A stretch of 64,000 nt of DNA from Psychroflexus salarius. GTDB lineage: Bacteria > Bacteroidota > Bacteroidia > Flavobacteriales > Flavobacteriaceae. The notes beneath the pieces are model-generated. The model worked only from the letters and a program-made list of their open reading frames with translations. It made no database searches and was not told where the DNA came from. The stretch is taken from contig NZ_FQTW01000006.1 in assembly GCF_900129035.1 (NCBI RefSeq), forward strand, positions 1 to 64,000, given 5' to 3'. The translations under genes were made by a program, and so were the position numbers. This document shows, piece by piece, positions 18,383 to 27,439 of this stretch (position 1 is the stretch's first letter; each line of letters begins with the position of its first letter).

Positions 18383-19687
18383 TTAATCTTTCAGCAACAA
18401 CCAATCATTAGTCTTAAAAGGCTGCCACTTGATGCTTGTAAGATCTAAATCTGGTGAAACTAGATACCGGCGAGCATGATGATTTAATTTTACCCAAGCG
18501 GTAGCGTAAATCGCTATATTTTGCTCCGCAAAATTATGTTTCAAATGTTGCACAAATTGCCAAAATACATCAGGTTTACCAAGTGACCGCTGTTGCTTTT
18601 TTGTTAGATAGTCATCTAAATTGACGTAACGCTGTTCTTGTGTGTCTAAATCTTTGATTTTAAAACGAACAAAACTAGACTTTGCCCTAAGCATCATTCG
18701 CCAACTCATACGATGACCTTCTTCACTCCAAAACACATCACTGTTTATAAAATGATGTCTTACAGGTAAGATCACTTGAACCAAAGTCCACAGCGCTAAG
18801 CCGACAACTAAAAAAGGCTTAACAGGAAAAACTTTGGTTGGTTTTACTTGTCTTAAACTTGGCTTCCGTGGCAAAAATCGTGTACGTATAACTTCAACTG
18901 GAAAGAAAAAGACTGTAAAGGCTAATGACATATAAGGAAAGATGCCTATTTGAAAAACTATACTATTAAACAAATGAAAAAACAAACTGATTCCAAAGGC
19001 AAACTTTCGTGTTTTAGACCATAACAACAGTGGAACAATTAACAAATCGAAAAAAATTCCGAAGTAAGCCATCCCATAATGCACCCATTTTTGCTGAAGC
19101 AACTCACCTATCAAAAAATAATTTGCTTTAGACTGCATAAAAATTGCAATCACTTCAGCATTAAGCCAGTCTGGATAAAGCTTAGCTAGTGCCGCATAAG
19201 TGTACACAATCGCTAATTGAGTAATAATTAAAATATTTACCCAATTAGGCATAACCAGAGACTTTAGAGACTGGTTTTGTTTAACATCTAAAGATTTATA
19301 TTTGTGTGCTGGCATAATGCACATCATGAGGTTGAGCAGAACTAATAAATAGTAGTGATTGTTATAAGCCGACTTCTGCATAAGATAAGCCACTAGCCAA
19401 AATAAGGTGAAGCCAATGATGCTAAAACGGTATTTATAGCCAAGCATAACGCCAATGCCAAAAATCCCCATAACTACAAACCACGCATACATGAGCGGAC
19501 CTTGCAAGTACTGCAATACATCTAAACCTATAAAATTGAATGTAAATTCAGGCTCAACTAATACACGTTTTACCCAACCTGTAGCAATAGCTCCCCAAGA
19601 TTCTAATGTAATTAATAGACCAAAACAAATTCTAAATACAATTAAGGCTGAATTGTCAACTGGTTTAAATAATAACCTACTAAGCAT
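18383..19687 (-). CDS. HTTM (horizontally transferred transmembrane) domain protein, vitamin K-dependent gamma-carboxylase-like
   Basis: 434 residues with about six to eight membrane segments in the first ~310 and a C-terminal soluble part (~315-434). The N-terminal pattern (SALIVFRICFGLLITLESW, then FWLVAYLMQKSAYNNHYYL and later ALAKLYPDWLNAEV) matches HTTM proteins related to vitamin K-dependent gamma-glutamyl carboxylase. Whether bacterial homologues carboxylate anything is not established. Its first 8 bp overlap the end of ribF, so it is co-transcribed with it; the link to flavin synthesis may be only positional. Confidence 0.85.
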   Translation of the reverse strand: MLSRLLFKPVDNSALIVFRICFGLLITLESWGAIATGWVKRVLVEPEFTFNFIGLDVLQYLQGPLMYAWFVVMGIFGIGVMLGYKYRFSIIGFTLFWLVAYLMQKSAYNNHYYLLVLLNLMMCIMPAHKYKSLDVKQNQSLKSLVMPNWVNILIITQLAIVYTYAALAKLYPDWLNAEVIAIFMQSKANYFLIGELLQQKWVHYGMAYFGIFFDLLIVPLLLWSKTRKFAFGISLFFHLFNSIVFQIGIFPYMSLAFTVFFFPVEVIRTRFLPRKPSLRQVKPTKVFPVKPFLVVGLALWTLVQVILPVRHHFINSDVFWSEEGHRMSWRMMLRAKSSFVRFKIKDLDTQEQRYVNLDDYLTKKQQRSLGKPDVFWQFVQHLKHNFAEQNIAIYATAWVKLNHHARRYLVSPDLDLTSIKWQPFKTNDWLLLKD

Positions 19688-20618
19688 CTGGAAATTTTGA
19701 GATATAATCTAAAGCCATGACCTGATCGTTTTGCATTGCTGAAATTAAATCCCTTACATCATTGAATTTTTCTTCACTTCGTAAACGCTTTAATAACATA
19801 ATCGTTAAATTCTGGCCATATAAATCCTGATTAAAATCGAAAAAATGAGCTTCAATACTTTGTTTAGCTTCATTGAATGTAGGATTGGTACCGATGTTCA
19901 TCATCCCATAAACAATTTGCTCACCAATGATGGTTTTTACGACATAAACTCCTGATTTAGGAATTAATTTATAGTTTTCTTGTATTTTCAAGTTAGCTGT
20001 TGCAAAGCCCAAATTTTTACCAATTCCTTTACCTCTTACTACTTTACCAGATAGCATAAATGGCTGTGTGAGATACTTATTTGCACGTTCTAAATCACCT
20101 TCAGTCAAAGCTGTTCTTATTTTAGTTGAACTAACCGCAACCTTTTCAATATCCTGTTTTGAGATTTCTTCTACTGTAAATTCAAAATCCTTTCCAAAAG
20201 CCTTAAGGTCGTTTATATCTGCGGTTCGATTACGGCCAAATCGATGATCGTAACCGATAATAATATGTTTAGCGTTTAGTTGTTTTACCAAAATATCTTC
20301 AACGTAACTTTGAGCTGATAATCTTGAAAACTCTAAGGTAAATGGGTGAATTATTAAATGGTCGAGACCTGTTTCTTTTAAAATTGATATTTTCTCGTCT
20401 AAAGTATTAATCAGTTTTAACTCGGCATTGTGTTGAAGTACCATTCTTGGATGTGGAAAAAAGGTTAGTAAAACTGATTGTAAGCCTTCTTTTTTAGCAG
20501 AATTAACTAGGCGTTTTAGTATTTTTCGATGCCCTACATGAACACCATCAAACGTACCAATTGTTATGGCTGTTTTATCTTTACAGTTGAAGTCTTTAAT
20601 GTTATGATAAATATTCAA
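19680..20618 (-). CDS. ribF: Bifunctional riboflavin kinase/FMN adenylyltransferase
   Basis: 312 residues, the usual length. It converts riboflavin to FMN and FMN to FAD in the cytoplasm. The N-terminal adenylyltransferase domain has GTFDGVHVGHRKIL (~22-35) and a later GYDHRFGRNR; the C-terminal riboflavin kinase domain has GKVVRGKGIGKNLGFATANL (~193-212) and GVYVV. It follows pth by 16 bp in the same direction and overlaps the HTTM gene by 8 bp. Confidence 0.97.
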   Translation of the reverse strand: MNIYHNIKDFNCKDKTAITIGTFDGVHVGHRKILKRLVNSAKKEGLQSVLLTFFPHPRMVLQHNAELKLINTLDEKISILKETGLDHLIIHPFTLEFSRLSAQSYVEDILVKQLNAKHIIIGYDHRFGRNRTADINDLKAFGKDFEFTVEEISKQDIEKVAVSSTKIRTALTEGDLERANKYLTQPFMLSGKVVRGKGIGKNLGFATANLKIQENYKLIPKSGVYVVKTIIGEQIVYGMMNIGTNPTFNEAKQSIEAHFFDFNQDLYGQNLTIMLLKRLRSEEKFNDVRDLISAMQNDQVMALDYISKFPDA

Positions 20619-20634
20619 TTTGCTTATCGTTTAA

Positions 20635-21201
20635 TTACTTTCCGTTAAATTGATTCATCGTTAAGGCCAAACCAGCTGTTCCAAACGATTTAATTATTTC
20701 GACGCATTTTTCTAATCGCTCATTAAGGTTTTTCTGTTCATCTTCAGACCATTTTCCTAATACATAATTGACTTGTTGCCCTTTTGAAAACTCATCTCCA
20801 ACACCAAATCTAAGTCTTGCGTATTTTTGAGTATTTAAGCTTAACTGAATATTTTTTAAACCGTTATGGCCGCCATCGCTACCTTTTCCTTTCAAGCGTA
20901 ATGTGCCAAAATTAAGATTTAAATCATCTGTAATAACCAATAAATTTTCAATAGGAATATTTTCTTTAGTTAGCCAATATTTTATTGCTTTACCACTTAA
21001 ATTCATATAAGTATTAGGTTTCAGTAAAATAAATTGTCGCCCTTTAAATTTATAAACAGCAACATCACCTAGTCGTTTAGTTTCATACTGTAACTCATAT
21101 TGATGAGCTAATAGATTTAACACCTCAAAACCAACATTATGCCGTGTAAATTCATATTCAGCACCAATATTTCCAAGACCGGCGATTAAAAACTTTTTCA
21201 T
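20635..21201 (-). CDS. pth: Peptidyl-tRNA hydrolase
   Basis: 188 residues, typical length. It cleaves peptidyl-tRNA released from stalled ribosomes. Family motifs are visible: AGLGNIGAEYEFTRHNVGF (residues 7-25, containing the catalytic His in TRHNVG), KPNTYMNLSG and DDLNLNFGTLRLKGKGSDGGHNG (read as two adjacent motifs). It lies just downstream of rplY, as in many bacteria, but a terminator hairpin separates the two. Confidence 0.97.
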   Translation of the reverse strand: MKKFLIAGLGNIGAEYEFTRHNVGFEVLNLLAHQYELQYETKRLGDVAVYKFKGRQFILLKPNTYMNLSGKAIKYWLTKENIPIENLLVITDDLNLNFGTLRLKGKGSDGGHNGLKNIQLSLNTQKYARLRFGVGDEFSKGQQVNYVLGKWSEDEQKNLNERLEKCVEIIKSFGTAGLALTMNQFNGK

Positions 21202-21240
21202 AATAAAGTAAACGTCAAACTAATTTTCAGTAAAAATAAA

Positions 21241-21266
21241 AAAGCATCTCGATATCGAGATGCTTT
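21241..21266 (-). terminator. Intrinsic terminator after rplY
   Basis: Perfect 13-bp inverted repeat (AAAGCATCTCGAT and its complement) followed on the minus strand by TTTATTTTTA. It lies 25 bp past the rplY stop, so pth is transcribed either by read-through or from its own promoter. Confidence 0.85.
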
Positions 21267-21291
21267 TAAAGTTTAAATATGACTTAAAAAC

Positions 21292-21927
21292 TTATGCGTC
21301 AGCTTGAGCTTCTTTGTCATCGCCTCCTTCATCAGTTTCATCATCATCTTCATCATCGTCATCATCTGTGATAGCAGAAATATTACGAGATGTTTTAACC
21401 ATACAAATCACTGTATTATCTGGATGCATAATTTTGTAATCATCGCTAGCAACGGCAGTTACATATAATTTCTTACCGATTTTAAGCGGAGTAACATTAG
21501 CTACGATATAATCTGGCAAATTACTTGCAAGACCTCTTACCATCATACGGCGCATGTTAAATCTTAACACACCACCATTTTTTACACCTTTAGGAATACC
21601 TTCAGCATGAACTGGGATTTCCATTGTGATTTCTTGGTCATCATCAAACTCATAAAAATCCATGTGTAAAATTTCATCAGTAACAGGATGAAATTGGATA
21701 TCTTGTACAACTGCATTAGCTTTAGTACCGTCATTCAACACTAACTTTACGGTGTGAACGTCAGCCGTATAAACTAAGTTTTTAAAAGCTGGCGCTGGTG
21801 CATGAAAGTGCACGGCTTGGTTTCCTCCGTAAAGTACGCAAGGAATCTCTCCAGCATTACGTAAGGCTTTAGTTGATTTCTTGCCTACGCTTTCTCTTTT
21901 AGATCCTTCAATCTTGATTGACTTCAT
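21292..21927 (-). CDS. rplY: 50S ribosomal protein L25 (TL5/CTC family)
   Basis: 211 residues, the long CTC form. The N-terminal L25 domain (~1-95; [20 protein letters not shown] and PCVLYGG) binds 5S rRNA; the C-terminal TL5 beta domain (~96-185) is followed by a strongly acidic tail of about 25 residues rich in Asp/Glu. It lies 13 bp downstream of prs, in the same direction. The prs-ctc-pth order is common in bacteria. Confidence 0.96.
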   Translation of the reverse strand: MKSIKIEGSKRESVGKKSTKALRNAGEIPCVLYGGNQAVHFHAPAPAFKNLVYTADVHTVKLVLNDGTKANAVVQDIQFHPVTDEILHMDFYEFDDDQEITMEIPVHAEGIPKGVKNGGVLRFNMRRMMVRGLASNLPDYIVANVTPLKIGKKLYVTAVASDDYKIMHPDNTVICMVKTSRNISAITDDDDDEDDDETDEGGDDKEAQADA

Positions 21928-21940
21928 AATATATATTAAA

Positions 21941-22882
21941 TTACATTAAAAATTTAGAACTTATTGATTTGTTGTTATGAACTGCTTGCATAACTTCAGC
22001 AAACAATTTAGCACAACTCACCACTTTTATTTTTTTACTTTCTTGTTTAAGAGGAATACTATCGGTGACTATTAACTCCTCTAAAGCAGATTTTTCAATC
22101 TTTTCATAAGCATTACCTGATAAAACGGGATGCGTACAAACAGCTCTAACTGATTTTGCACCGCGCTCCATCATTAAGTTAGCGGCATGTGTTAATGTCC
22201 CTGCTGTATCAACCATGTCATCAACTAAAACTACATTTTTACCTTTTACATCACCAATGAGCGCCATGTGTGAAATTACATTAGCTTTAGCGCGCTGTTT
22301 ATAGCAAATCACAACATCACTCTCTAAAAATTTAGAATAAGCATAAGCACGTTTAGAACCACCCATATCAGGTGAAGCAACTGTTAAATCTTCTAAATTA
22401 AGTGATCTTAAATATGGCAAGAATATCGTTGACGCATACAAATGGTCAACTGGTTTTTCGAAAAAACCTTGAATTTGATCAGCGTGCAAATCCATTGTTA
22501 TAATTCGGGTTGCTCCAGCTGTTTCAAGCATTTTAGCAACTAGTTTTGCTGCTATAGGCACACGTGGCTTATCTTTACGGTCTTGTCTAGCCCAGCCAAA
22601 ATAAGGCATCACAGCAGTAATATGCCTTGCTGATGATCGTTTAGCGGCATCAAGCATTAATAGCATCTCCATCAAGTTTTTTGAACTTGGATGAGTTGAT
22701 CCTACAATAAAAACACGTGAACCACGAACCGAATCTTCAAATGAAGGTTGAAATTCACCATCACTAAAATTAAGCGTGATTACTTTACCTAAAGGAATAC
22801 CATAAGCATCTGCAATAGACTTTGCGAGGGTTTCGGATTGCGAGCAGGCAAATATTTGAGCCATCTTAAACGATTCAGCCAT
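21941..22882 (-). CDS. prs: Ribose-phosphate pyrophosphokinase
   Basis: 313 residues, standard size. It makes PRPP from ribose 5-phosphate and ATP for nucleotide, histidine and tryptophan synthesis. Visible motifs: N-terminal [14 protein letters not shown], the flexible-loop and ATP-binding region [14 protein letters not shown], and the PRPP-binding loop [14 protein letters not shown]. The start at 22882 fits the extended N-terminus usual in Bacteroidota; the Met at residue 7 is a possible alternative. Its promoter is 23 bp upstream. Confidence 0.97.
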   Translation of the reverse strand: MAESFKMAQIFACSQSETLAKSIADAYGIPLGKVITLNFSDGEFQPSFEDSVRGSRVFIVGSTHPSSKNLMEMLLMLDAAKRSSARHITAVMPYFGWARQDRKDKPRVPIAAKLVAKMLETAGATRIITMDLHADQIQGFFEKPVDHLYASTIFLPYLRSLNLEDLTVASPDMGGSKRAYAYSKFLESDVVICYKQRAKANVISHMALIGDVKGKNVVLVDDMVDTAGTLTHAANLMMERGAKSVRAVCTHPVLSGNAYEKIEKSALEELIVTDSIPLKQESKKIKVVSCAKLFAEVMQAVHNNKSISSKFLM

Positions 22883-22904
22883 AACATATTACATTTATGG
22901 TTTG

Positions 22905-22912
22905 CAAAAATA
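22905..22912 (-). promoter_or_regulatory. -7 promoter element of prs
   Basis: TATTTTTG on the minus strand fits TAnnTTTG, 23 bp before the prs ATG. It is divergent from the tRNA-Leu promoter. Confidence 0.55.
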
Positions 22913-22976
22913 GATAATTTAACTGAAGTGCCTATTTATTTCATCACTAATTTTTCAGTTTTTCAGAAAATAATTC

Positions 22977-22984
22977 TACTTTTG
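22977..22984 (+). promoter_or_regulatory. -7 promoter element of the tRNA-Leu gene
   Basis: TACTTTTG fits TAnnTTTG exactly and lies 10 bp before the first base of the tRNA, so transcription would start within a few bases of the mature 5' end. Confidence 0.6.
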
Positions 22985-22994
22985 CAATTATTAT

Positions 22995-23076
22995 GCCTTG
23001 GTGGCGGAACTGGTAGACGCGCTGGATTCAAAATCCAGTTTCTTCGGAAGTGCGGGTTCGATTCCCGCCCAAGGTA
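22995..23076 (+). tRNA. tRNA-Leu (anticodon CAA)
   Basis: An 82-nt class II tRNA. The acceptor stem pairs GCCTTGG with CCAAGGT, including a terminal G-U pair. The anticodon stem CTGGA/TCCAG encloses the loop TTCAAAA, so the anticodon is CAA. A long variable arm (TTTCTTCGGAAGT region) and the T-loop GGTTCGATTCC are visible. CCA is not encoded. Recognises UUG codons. Confidence 0.96.
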
Positions 23077-23082
23077 CAAAAG

Positions 23083-23109
23083 CCTTCAACTTATATTGAA
23101 GGTTTTTTT
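23083..23109 (+). terminator. Intrinsic terminator of the tRNA-Leu gene
   Basis: Stem CCTTCAA/TTGAAGG with a six-base loop followed by seven T residues, starting 6 bp after the tRNA. Confidence 0.85.
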
Positions 23110-23219
23110 GTACTCATAAATTCACTTTTTCAAATATTAAAACCCATTAATGGTTTTCTTTAATCCAGTTTTAGAGGACATTTAGCATCTATTTTCAACT
23201 TCATCTCATTTTTGAAGTC

Positions 23220-23227
23220 TAACTTTG
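23220..23227 (+). promoter_or_regulatory. -7 promoter element of asd
   Basis: TAACTTTG fits TAnnTTTG and lies 17 bp before the ATG at 23245, leaving an A-rich leader of about 10 nt. Confidence 0.55.
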
Positions 23228-23244
23228 CAAAAAAAACAAAATTT

Positions 23245-24234
23245 ATGAAAGTAGCTGTGGTTGGTGCCACCGGAATGGTTGGTCAAGTCATGCTCGATGT
23301 ATTAAGCGAGCGAAATTTTAAAATTGATGAATTAATTCTAGTCGCTTCAGAGCGTTCTGTAGGAAAACAAATCAAACTTCAAGATAAAACACACACTATT
23401 AAAAGTTTAGCTGAAGCTGTTGAAGCAAAACCTGACATCGCATTATTTTCGGCTGGCGGCAATACATCATTAGAATGGGCACCTAAATTTGCAGCTGTTG
23501 GTACTAAAGTTATCGATAATTCTTCAGCTTGGCGAATGCATAAAGACTATAAGTTAATTATTCCTGAAATTAATGCTGGTGAATTAACCTCAAAAGACTT
23601 CATCATAGCAAATCCTAATTGCTCTACTATTCAATTATTGATGGTGCTTAAACCTTTGCATGACAAATTCAACATTAAACGTGTCGTAGTTTCAACCTAT
23701 CAATCAATTACAGGAACCGGATTAAAAGCCGTTAAACAACTTGAAGCTGAAGCCAAAAATCAATCGGTCGAAATGGCTTATCCTTACCAAATTCATAAAA
23801 ATGCGCTCCCGCATTGCGACGTATTTTTAGAAAATGACTATACCAAAGAAGAAATGAAGCTTACTAACGAAACTAAGAAAATTCTTGGTGATCAAAATGT
23901 AAATTTAGTGGCAACAGCTGTTAGAATTCCTGTGGTTGGTGGGCATTCAGAAAGTGTTAATATCGAGTTTGAAGATGCGTTTGATATTGCCACAGTCAAA
24001 CAAATCTTAAACCAAATGCCTGGCGTTACTTTACAAGACAATCCAGACGTTAACACCTATCCGATGCCTATTTATGCTGAAGGAAAAGATGATGTTTTTG
24101 TTGGCAGAATTAGACGTGATTTTACACTTGAAAACGGACTCAATTTATGGATTGTTGCAGACAATCTAAGAAAAGGCGCAGCTACAAATGCTGTACAAAT
24201 TGCTGAATATTTAATTGAACACAAACTAGTTTAA
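23245..24234 (+). CDS. asd: Aspartate-semialdehyde dehydrogenase
   Basis: 329 residues, usual length. It reduces aspartyl phosphate to aspartate semialdehyde with NADPH, on the route to lysine, threonine, methionine and diaminopimelate. Visible motifs: GATGMVGQ at residues 7-14, the active-site NPNCSTIQL near 125-133, and PVVGGHSES containing the catalytic His near 230. The start at MKVAVVG places the Rossmann motif correctly; upstream codons fall in the promoter. Its 3' end overlaps the convergent small ORF by 9 bp. Confidence 0.97.
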   Translation: MKVAVVGATGMVGQVMLDVLSERNFKIDELILVASERSVGKQIKLQDKTHTIKSLAEAVEAKPDIALFSAGGNTSLEWAPKFAAVGTKVIDNSSAWRMHKDYKLIIPEINAGELTSKDFIIANPNCSTIQLLMVLKPLHDKFNIKRVVVSTYQSITGTGLKAVKQLEAEAKNQSVEMAYPYQIHKNALPHCDVFLENDYTKEEMKLTNETKKILGDQNVNLVATAVRIPVVGGHSESVNIEFEDAFDIATVKQILNQMPGVTLQDNPDVNTYPMPIYAEGKDDVFVGRIRRDFTLENGLNLWIVADNLRKGAATNAVQIAEYLIEHKLV

Positions 24235-24366
24235 TTGGTCTTTAGAATCTGGCTTATCGGTAGATTTAGGACGTGTCATTTTATAAATCAAGTAAGCAAA
24301 ACCAGCTACAAAATGCAAAATAATCACTCCAGCAATTACATAGATAAAAGTATTAGAATCTCGCAT
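24226..24366 (-). CDS. Small membrane protein, 46 residues, unknown function
   Basis: The reading frame begins MRDSNTFIYV and ends at a TAG at 24226. Residues 7-28 form one transmembrane helix (FIYVIAGVIILHFVAGFAYL), followed by a positively charged K-M-T-R-P-K segment and a short polar tail; a single-pass, C-in topology fits the positive-inside rule. It fills the 249-bp asd/peptidase gap and overlaps the end of asd by 9 bp in convergent orientation. I recall similar short conserved hypotheticals in Flavobacteriaceae, but no function. Confidence 0.65.
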   Translation of the reverse strand: MRDSNTFIYVIAGVIILHFVAGFAYLIYKMTRPKSTDKPDSKDQLN

Positions 24367-24483
24367 AAAAATTTTCAATAAACTTAAGAGTTCTATAGTT
24401 ATGTAATTATGATATAGATCAGCTTATTGCAAAAACACTAAATGTGATTTGAAATCTTTATATTTACAAAAAACAATTTAAAA

Positions 24484-26610
24484 ATGAGAACATTACTTCT
24501 AGCTGGCATTGCACTAAGCTTAGTGGCTTGTCAAAACAATAACAAAAAAAATACAAAGTTGAAGTATCCAGAAACCAAAACCGTTGATACGGTCACTAAT
24601 TATTTTGGCACCAATGTTAAAGATCCTTACCGTTGGTTAGAAGACGATCGAAGCGCAGAAACCGAGTCTTGGGTTGAAGCTCAAAATGAAGTTACTTTCG
24701 GCTATTTAGACCAAATTCCTTATCGTGACAGTCTTAAGCAACAGCTTACAGAAGTATGGAATTACGAAAAAATAGGAGCGCCTTTTAAACGTGGTGATTA
24801 CACCTATTTTTACAAAAATGACGGTTTGCAAGATCAGTCGGTCTTATACCGCTACAAAACTGGCAATTCTCCAGAACAAGCTGAAGTTTTTCTTGACCCA
24901 AATACATTTAGTAAAGATGGAACAACTTCTTTAGGAAGTCTAAGTTTTTCTGAAGATGGCAAAACCTTGGCTTATTCTATTTCTGAAGGCGGAAGCGATT
25001 GGCGAAAGATTATTGTAATTGATGCTTTTACCAAAACACAAACTGAAGACACTTTAGTTGATGTGAAATTTAGTGGCATTTCATGGAAGGCTAACGACGG
25101 CTTTTTCTACTCTAGTTATGATAAACCAAAAGGGAGTGAGCTTTCAGCTAAAACCGATCAGCATAAACTCTATTACCATCAACTTAACACAGCACAAGCT
25201 ACTGACGAAGTGATTTATGGTGGCAATGAAACGCAAAAGCACCGCTATGTTTCAGGCTCTGTTACTGATGATAATCGATATTTAGTGGTTTCAGCTTCAA
25301 AATCAACTTCTGGCAACCGATTAATGATTAAAGATTTAACACAAAAAGATGCACCATTTATAGATGTGGTTTCAAGTTATGAACAAGATGCTTATGTTAT
25401 TGATAATGAAGATGACAAACTTTTTATAGTGACTAATCTTGACGCACCAAACAAACGTATTGTTAGCACTAATGCCGCTGACCCTAGTCCAAAAAACTGG
25501 GTTGATGTCATCCCAGAAACCGAGCATGTTCTGTCAGCTTCAACTGGTGGTGGTTACTTATTTGCAGAATATATGGTCGATGCCGTTTCTACCGTTAAAC
25601 AATTTACCTACGAAGGTGAAATAGTAAGAGATGTTAAACTTCCAGGCGTTGGTAGTATCGGTGGTTTTGGGACAAAGAAAGAGGAAAAAGAACTCTATTA
25701 TTCATTTACCAATTACACCACACCTGGCAGTATTTATAAATATGAAATTGAAAGTGGTGAATCTGAATTGTACCAAAAACCCAATATCGATTTTAATTCA
25801 GACAATTTTGTAAGCAAACAAGTCTTTTACAAATCGAAAGATGGAACTAAAATTCCTATGATTATTACGCATAAAAAAGGACTTCAATTAGATGGTACTA
25901 ATCCGACTATGTTATATGGTTACGGTGGATTCAATATTTCATTAACGCCTTCATTTAGTACAGCTAACACGGTTTGGTTGGAAAATGGCGGCATTTATGC
26001 GGTGGCTAACTTGCGTGGCGGTGGTGAGTATGGCAAAGAATGGCATGATGCTGGCACTAAGCTTAACAAACAAAATGTATTTGATGATTTTATTGCAGCA
26101 GCTGAATATCTGATTGATGAAAAATACACTTCAACTCATAAATTAGCTATACGTGGTGGCTCAAATGGCGGGCTTTTAGTTGGGGCAACGATGACGCAGC
26201 GTCCAGATTTAGTACAAGTTGCATTACCAGCTGTTGGCGTGCTTGATATGCTGAGATACCACACCTTTACATCTGGTGCTGGTTGGGCTTATGATTATGG
26301 AACTTCTGAAGATAGTCAAGAAATGTTTCAATATTTGTATAATTACTCACCGGTTCATAATGTTAAAACAGGGACTGAATACCCAGCCACTTTAGTAACA
26401 ACTGGTGATCATGACGATCGTGTAGTGCCGGCACATAGTTTTAAGTTTGCAGCCGAATTACAGGCTAAGCAAGCAGGCAACAATCCTGTTTTAATTAGAG
26501 TTGAAACCAACGCAGGTCATGGTGCCGGCAAACCTACTGCTATGATTATTCAAGAATACGCTGATATTTTTGCTTTTACATTTTACAATATGGGCATTGA
26601 AGAGTTGTAA
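24484..26610 (+). CDS. Prolyl oligopeptidase family serine peptidase, lipoprotein (S9A)
   Basis: 708 residues. A lipoprotein signal ([12 protein letters not shown], lipidated Cys16) predicts membrane anchoring in the periplasm or outer membrane. The seven-bladed propeller spans roughly 85-430, followed by an alpha/beta-hydrolase domain with the catalytic triad: S560 in GGSNGGLL, the Asp of DDRVVP (~645) and H679 in AGHGAG. It cleaves short peptides after proline. Single-gene unit closed by a strong terminator. Confidence 0.95.
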   Translation: MRTLLLAGIALSLVACQNNNKKNTKLKYPETKTVDTVTNYFGTNVKDPYRWLEDDRSAETESWVEAQNEVTFGYLDQIPYRDSLKQQLTEVWNYEKIGAPFKRGDYTYFYKNDGLQDQSVLYRYKTGNSPEQAEVFLDPNTFSKDGTTSLGSLSFSEDGKTLAYSISEGGSDWRKIIVIDAFTKTQTEDTLVDVKFSGISWKANDGFFYSSYDKPKGSELSAKTDQHKLYYHQLNTAQATDEVIYGGNETQKHRYVSGSVTDDNRYLVVSASKSTSGNRLMIKDLTQKDAPFIDVVSSYEQDAYVIDNEDDKLFIVTNLDAPNKRIVSTNAADPSPKNWVDVIPETEHVLSASTGGGYLFAEYMVDAVSTVKQFTYEGEIVRDVKLPGVGSIGGFGTKKEEKELYYSFTNYTTPGSIYKYEIESGESELYQKPNIDFNSDNFVSKQVFYKSKDGTKIPMIITHKKGLQLDGTNPTMLYGYGGFNISLTPSFSTANTVWLENGGIYAVANLRGGGEYGKEWHDAGTKLNKQNVFDDFIAAAEYLIDEKYTSTHKLAIRGGSNGGLLVGATMTQRPDLVQVALPAVGVLDMLRYHTFTSGAGWAYDYGTSEDSQEMFQYLYNYSPVHNVKTGTEYPATLVTTGDHDDRVVPAHSFKFAAELQAKQAGNNPVLIRVETNAGHGAGKPTAMIIQEYADIFAFTFYNMGIEEL

Positions 26611-26630
26611 ATACATCTTTAACTTATACC

Positions 26631-26661
26631 AAACCACCTTTAAAATGAAGGTGGTTTTTTT
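26631..26661 (+). terminator. Intrinsic terminator after the prolyl oligopeptidase gene
   Basis: Stem AAACCACCTT/AAGGTGGTTT with a seven-base loop and a T7 run, 20 bp past the stop codon. The following ~130 bp to 26794 is AT-rich with no recognisable feature. Confidence 0.88.
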
Positions 26662-26794
26662 GTTTTATAGAAACTTAAATTTACATAATTAGTATTTTAG
26701 AATAGTGACTTTATTTTTAAATTTAAATAAGCACAAGCTTAAGGATTTACTTCAAAAAAACATAAAGAATTAAATACTGAAAATTTATAATTTA

Positions 26795-27439
26795 TTATTT
26801 ATCGTTCAAATACTTTAAAAAAGTTTCTCGTGGGATTTCCTCAGCGCCTAGTGAGGCTAAATGAGCAGTATGCATTTGGCAATCGATTAACTTCACACCT
26901 TCTTTAGCAAGTTGTTGCACTAACTTAATAAAGCCATATTTAGAAGCATTACTCTGGCGCGTAAACATACTTTCGCCACAAAAGATTCTCTTTTCTTTTA
27001 AGTAAATTCCATATAAACCGCCTACCAAACTATGTTCACTGTAAACTTCAACTGAAATAGCGTGACCTAAATCGTGTAAATTCAAATAAGCATCAATCAT
27101 ATCAGAAGTGATCCAGGTGCCTTCTTGTCCACGCCTAGGCTGTTCAGCACAAGCTGAAATTACAGACTTAAAATCTTGATTGTAGGTAACCCTAAACTTA
27201 TTCTGTTTCAACAATTGTTTCATTGATTTTGAAATGTGTAAGTTTTCAGGAAATAAGACCATACGTAAATCAGGACTCCACCACAAAAGTGGCTCACCTT
27301 CAGAAAACCACGGAAAGATACCGTTTTGATATGCTAACAATAAACGCCCAGCAGTTAAATCACCACCGACTGCTAGCAAGCCATCTTCATTAGCTAATTT
27401 AGGATTTGGAAACCATAAATGCTCATCGAGTAGATACAT
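26795..27439 (-). CDS. aat: Leucyl/phenylalanyl-tRNA--protein transferase
   Basis: 214 residues, usual length. It attaches Leu or Phe to proteins with N-terminal Arg or Lys, marking them for ClpS/ClpAP degradation. The N-terminus FPNPKLANEDGLLAVGGDL and GIFPWF, WWSPDLRMVL, and the later CGESMFTRQSNASK are family signatures. Its start overlaps the stop of the AtoE-like gene by 1 bp (TAATG), so translation is likely coupled. Confidence 0.96.
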   Translation of the reverse strand: MYLLDEHLWFPNPKLANEDGLLAVGGDLTAGRLLLAYQNGIFPWFSEGEPLLWWSPDLRMVLFPENLHISKSMKQLLKQNKFRVTYNQDFKSVISACAEQPRRGQEGTWITSDMIDAYLNLHDLGHAISVEVYSEHSLVGGLYGIYLKEKRIFCGESMFTRQSNASKYGFIKLVQQLAKEGVKLIDCQMHTAHLASLGAEEIPRETFLKYLNDK

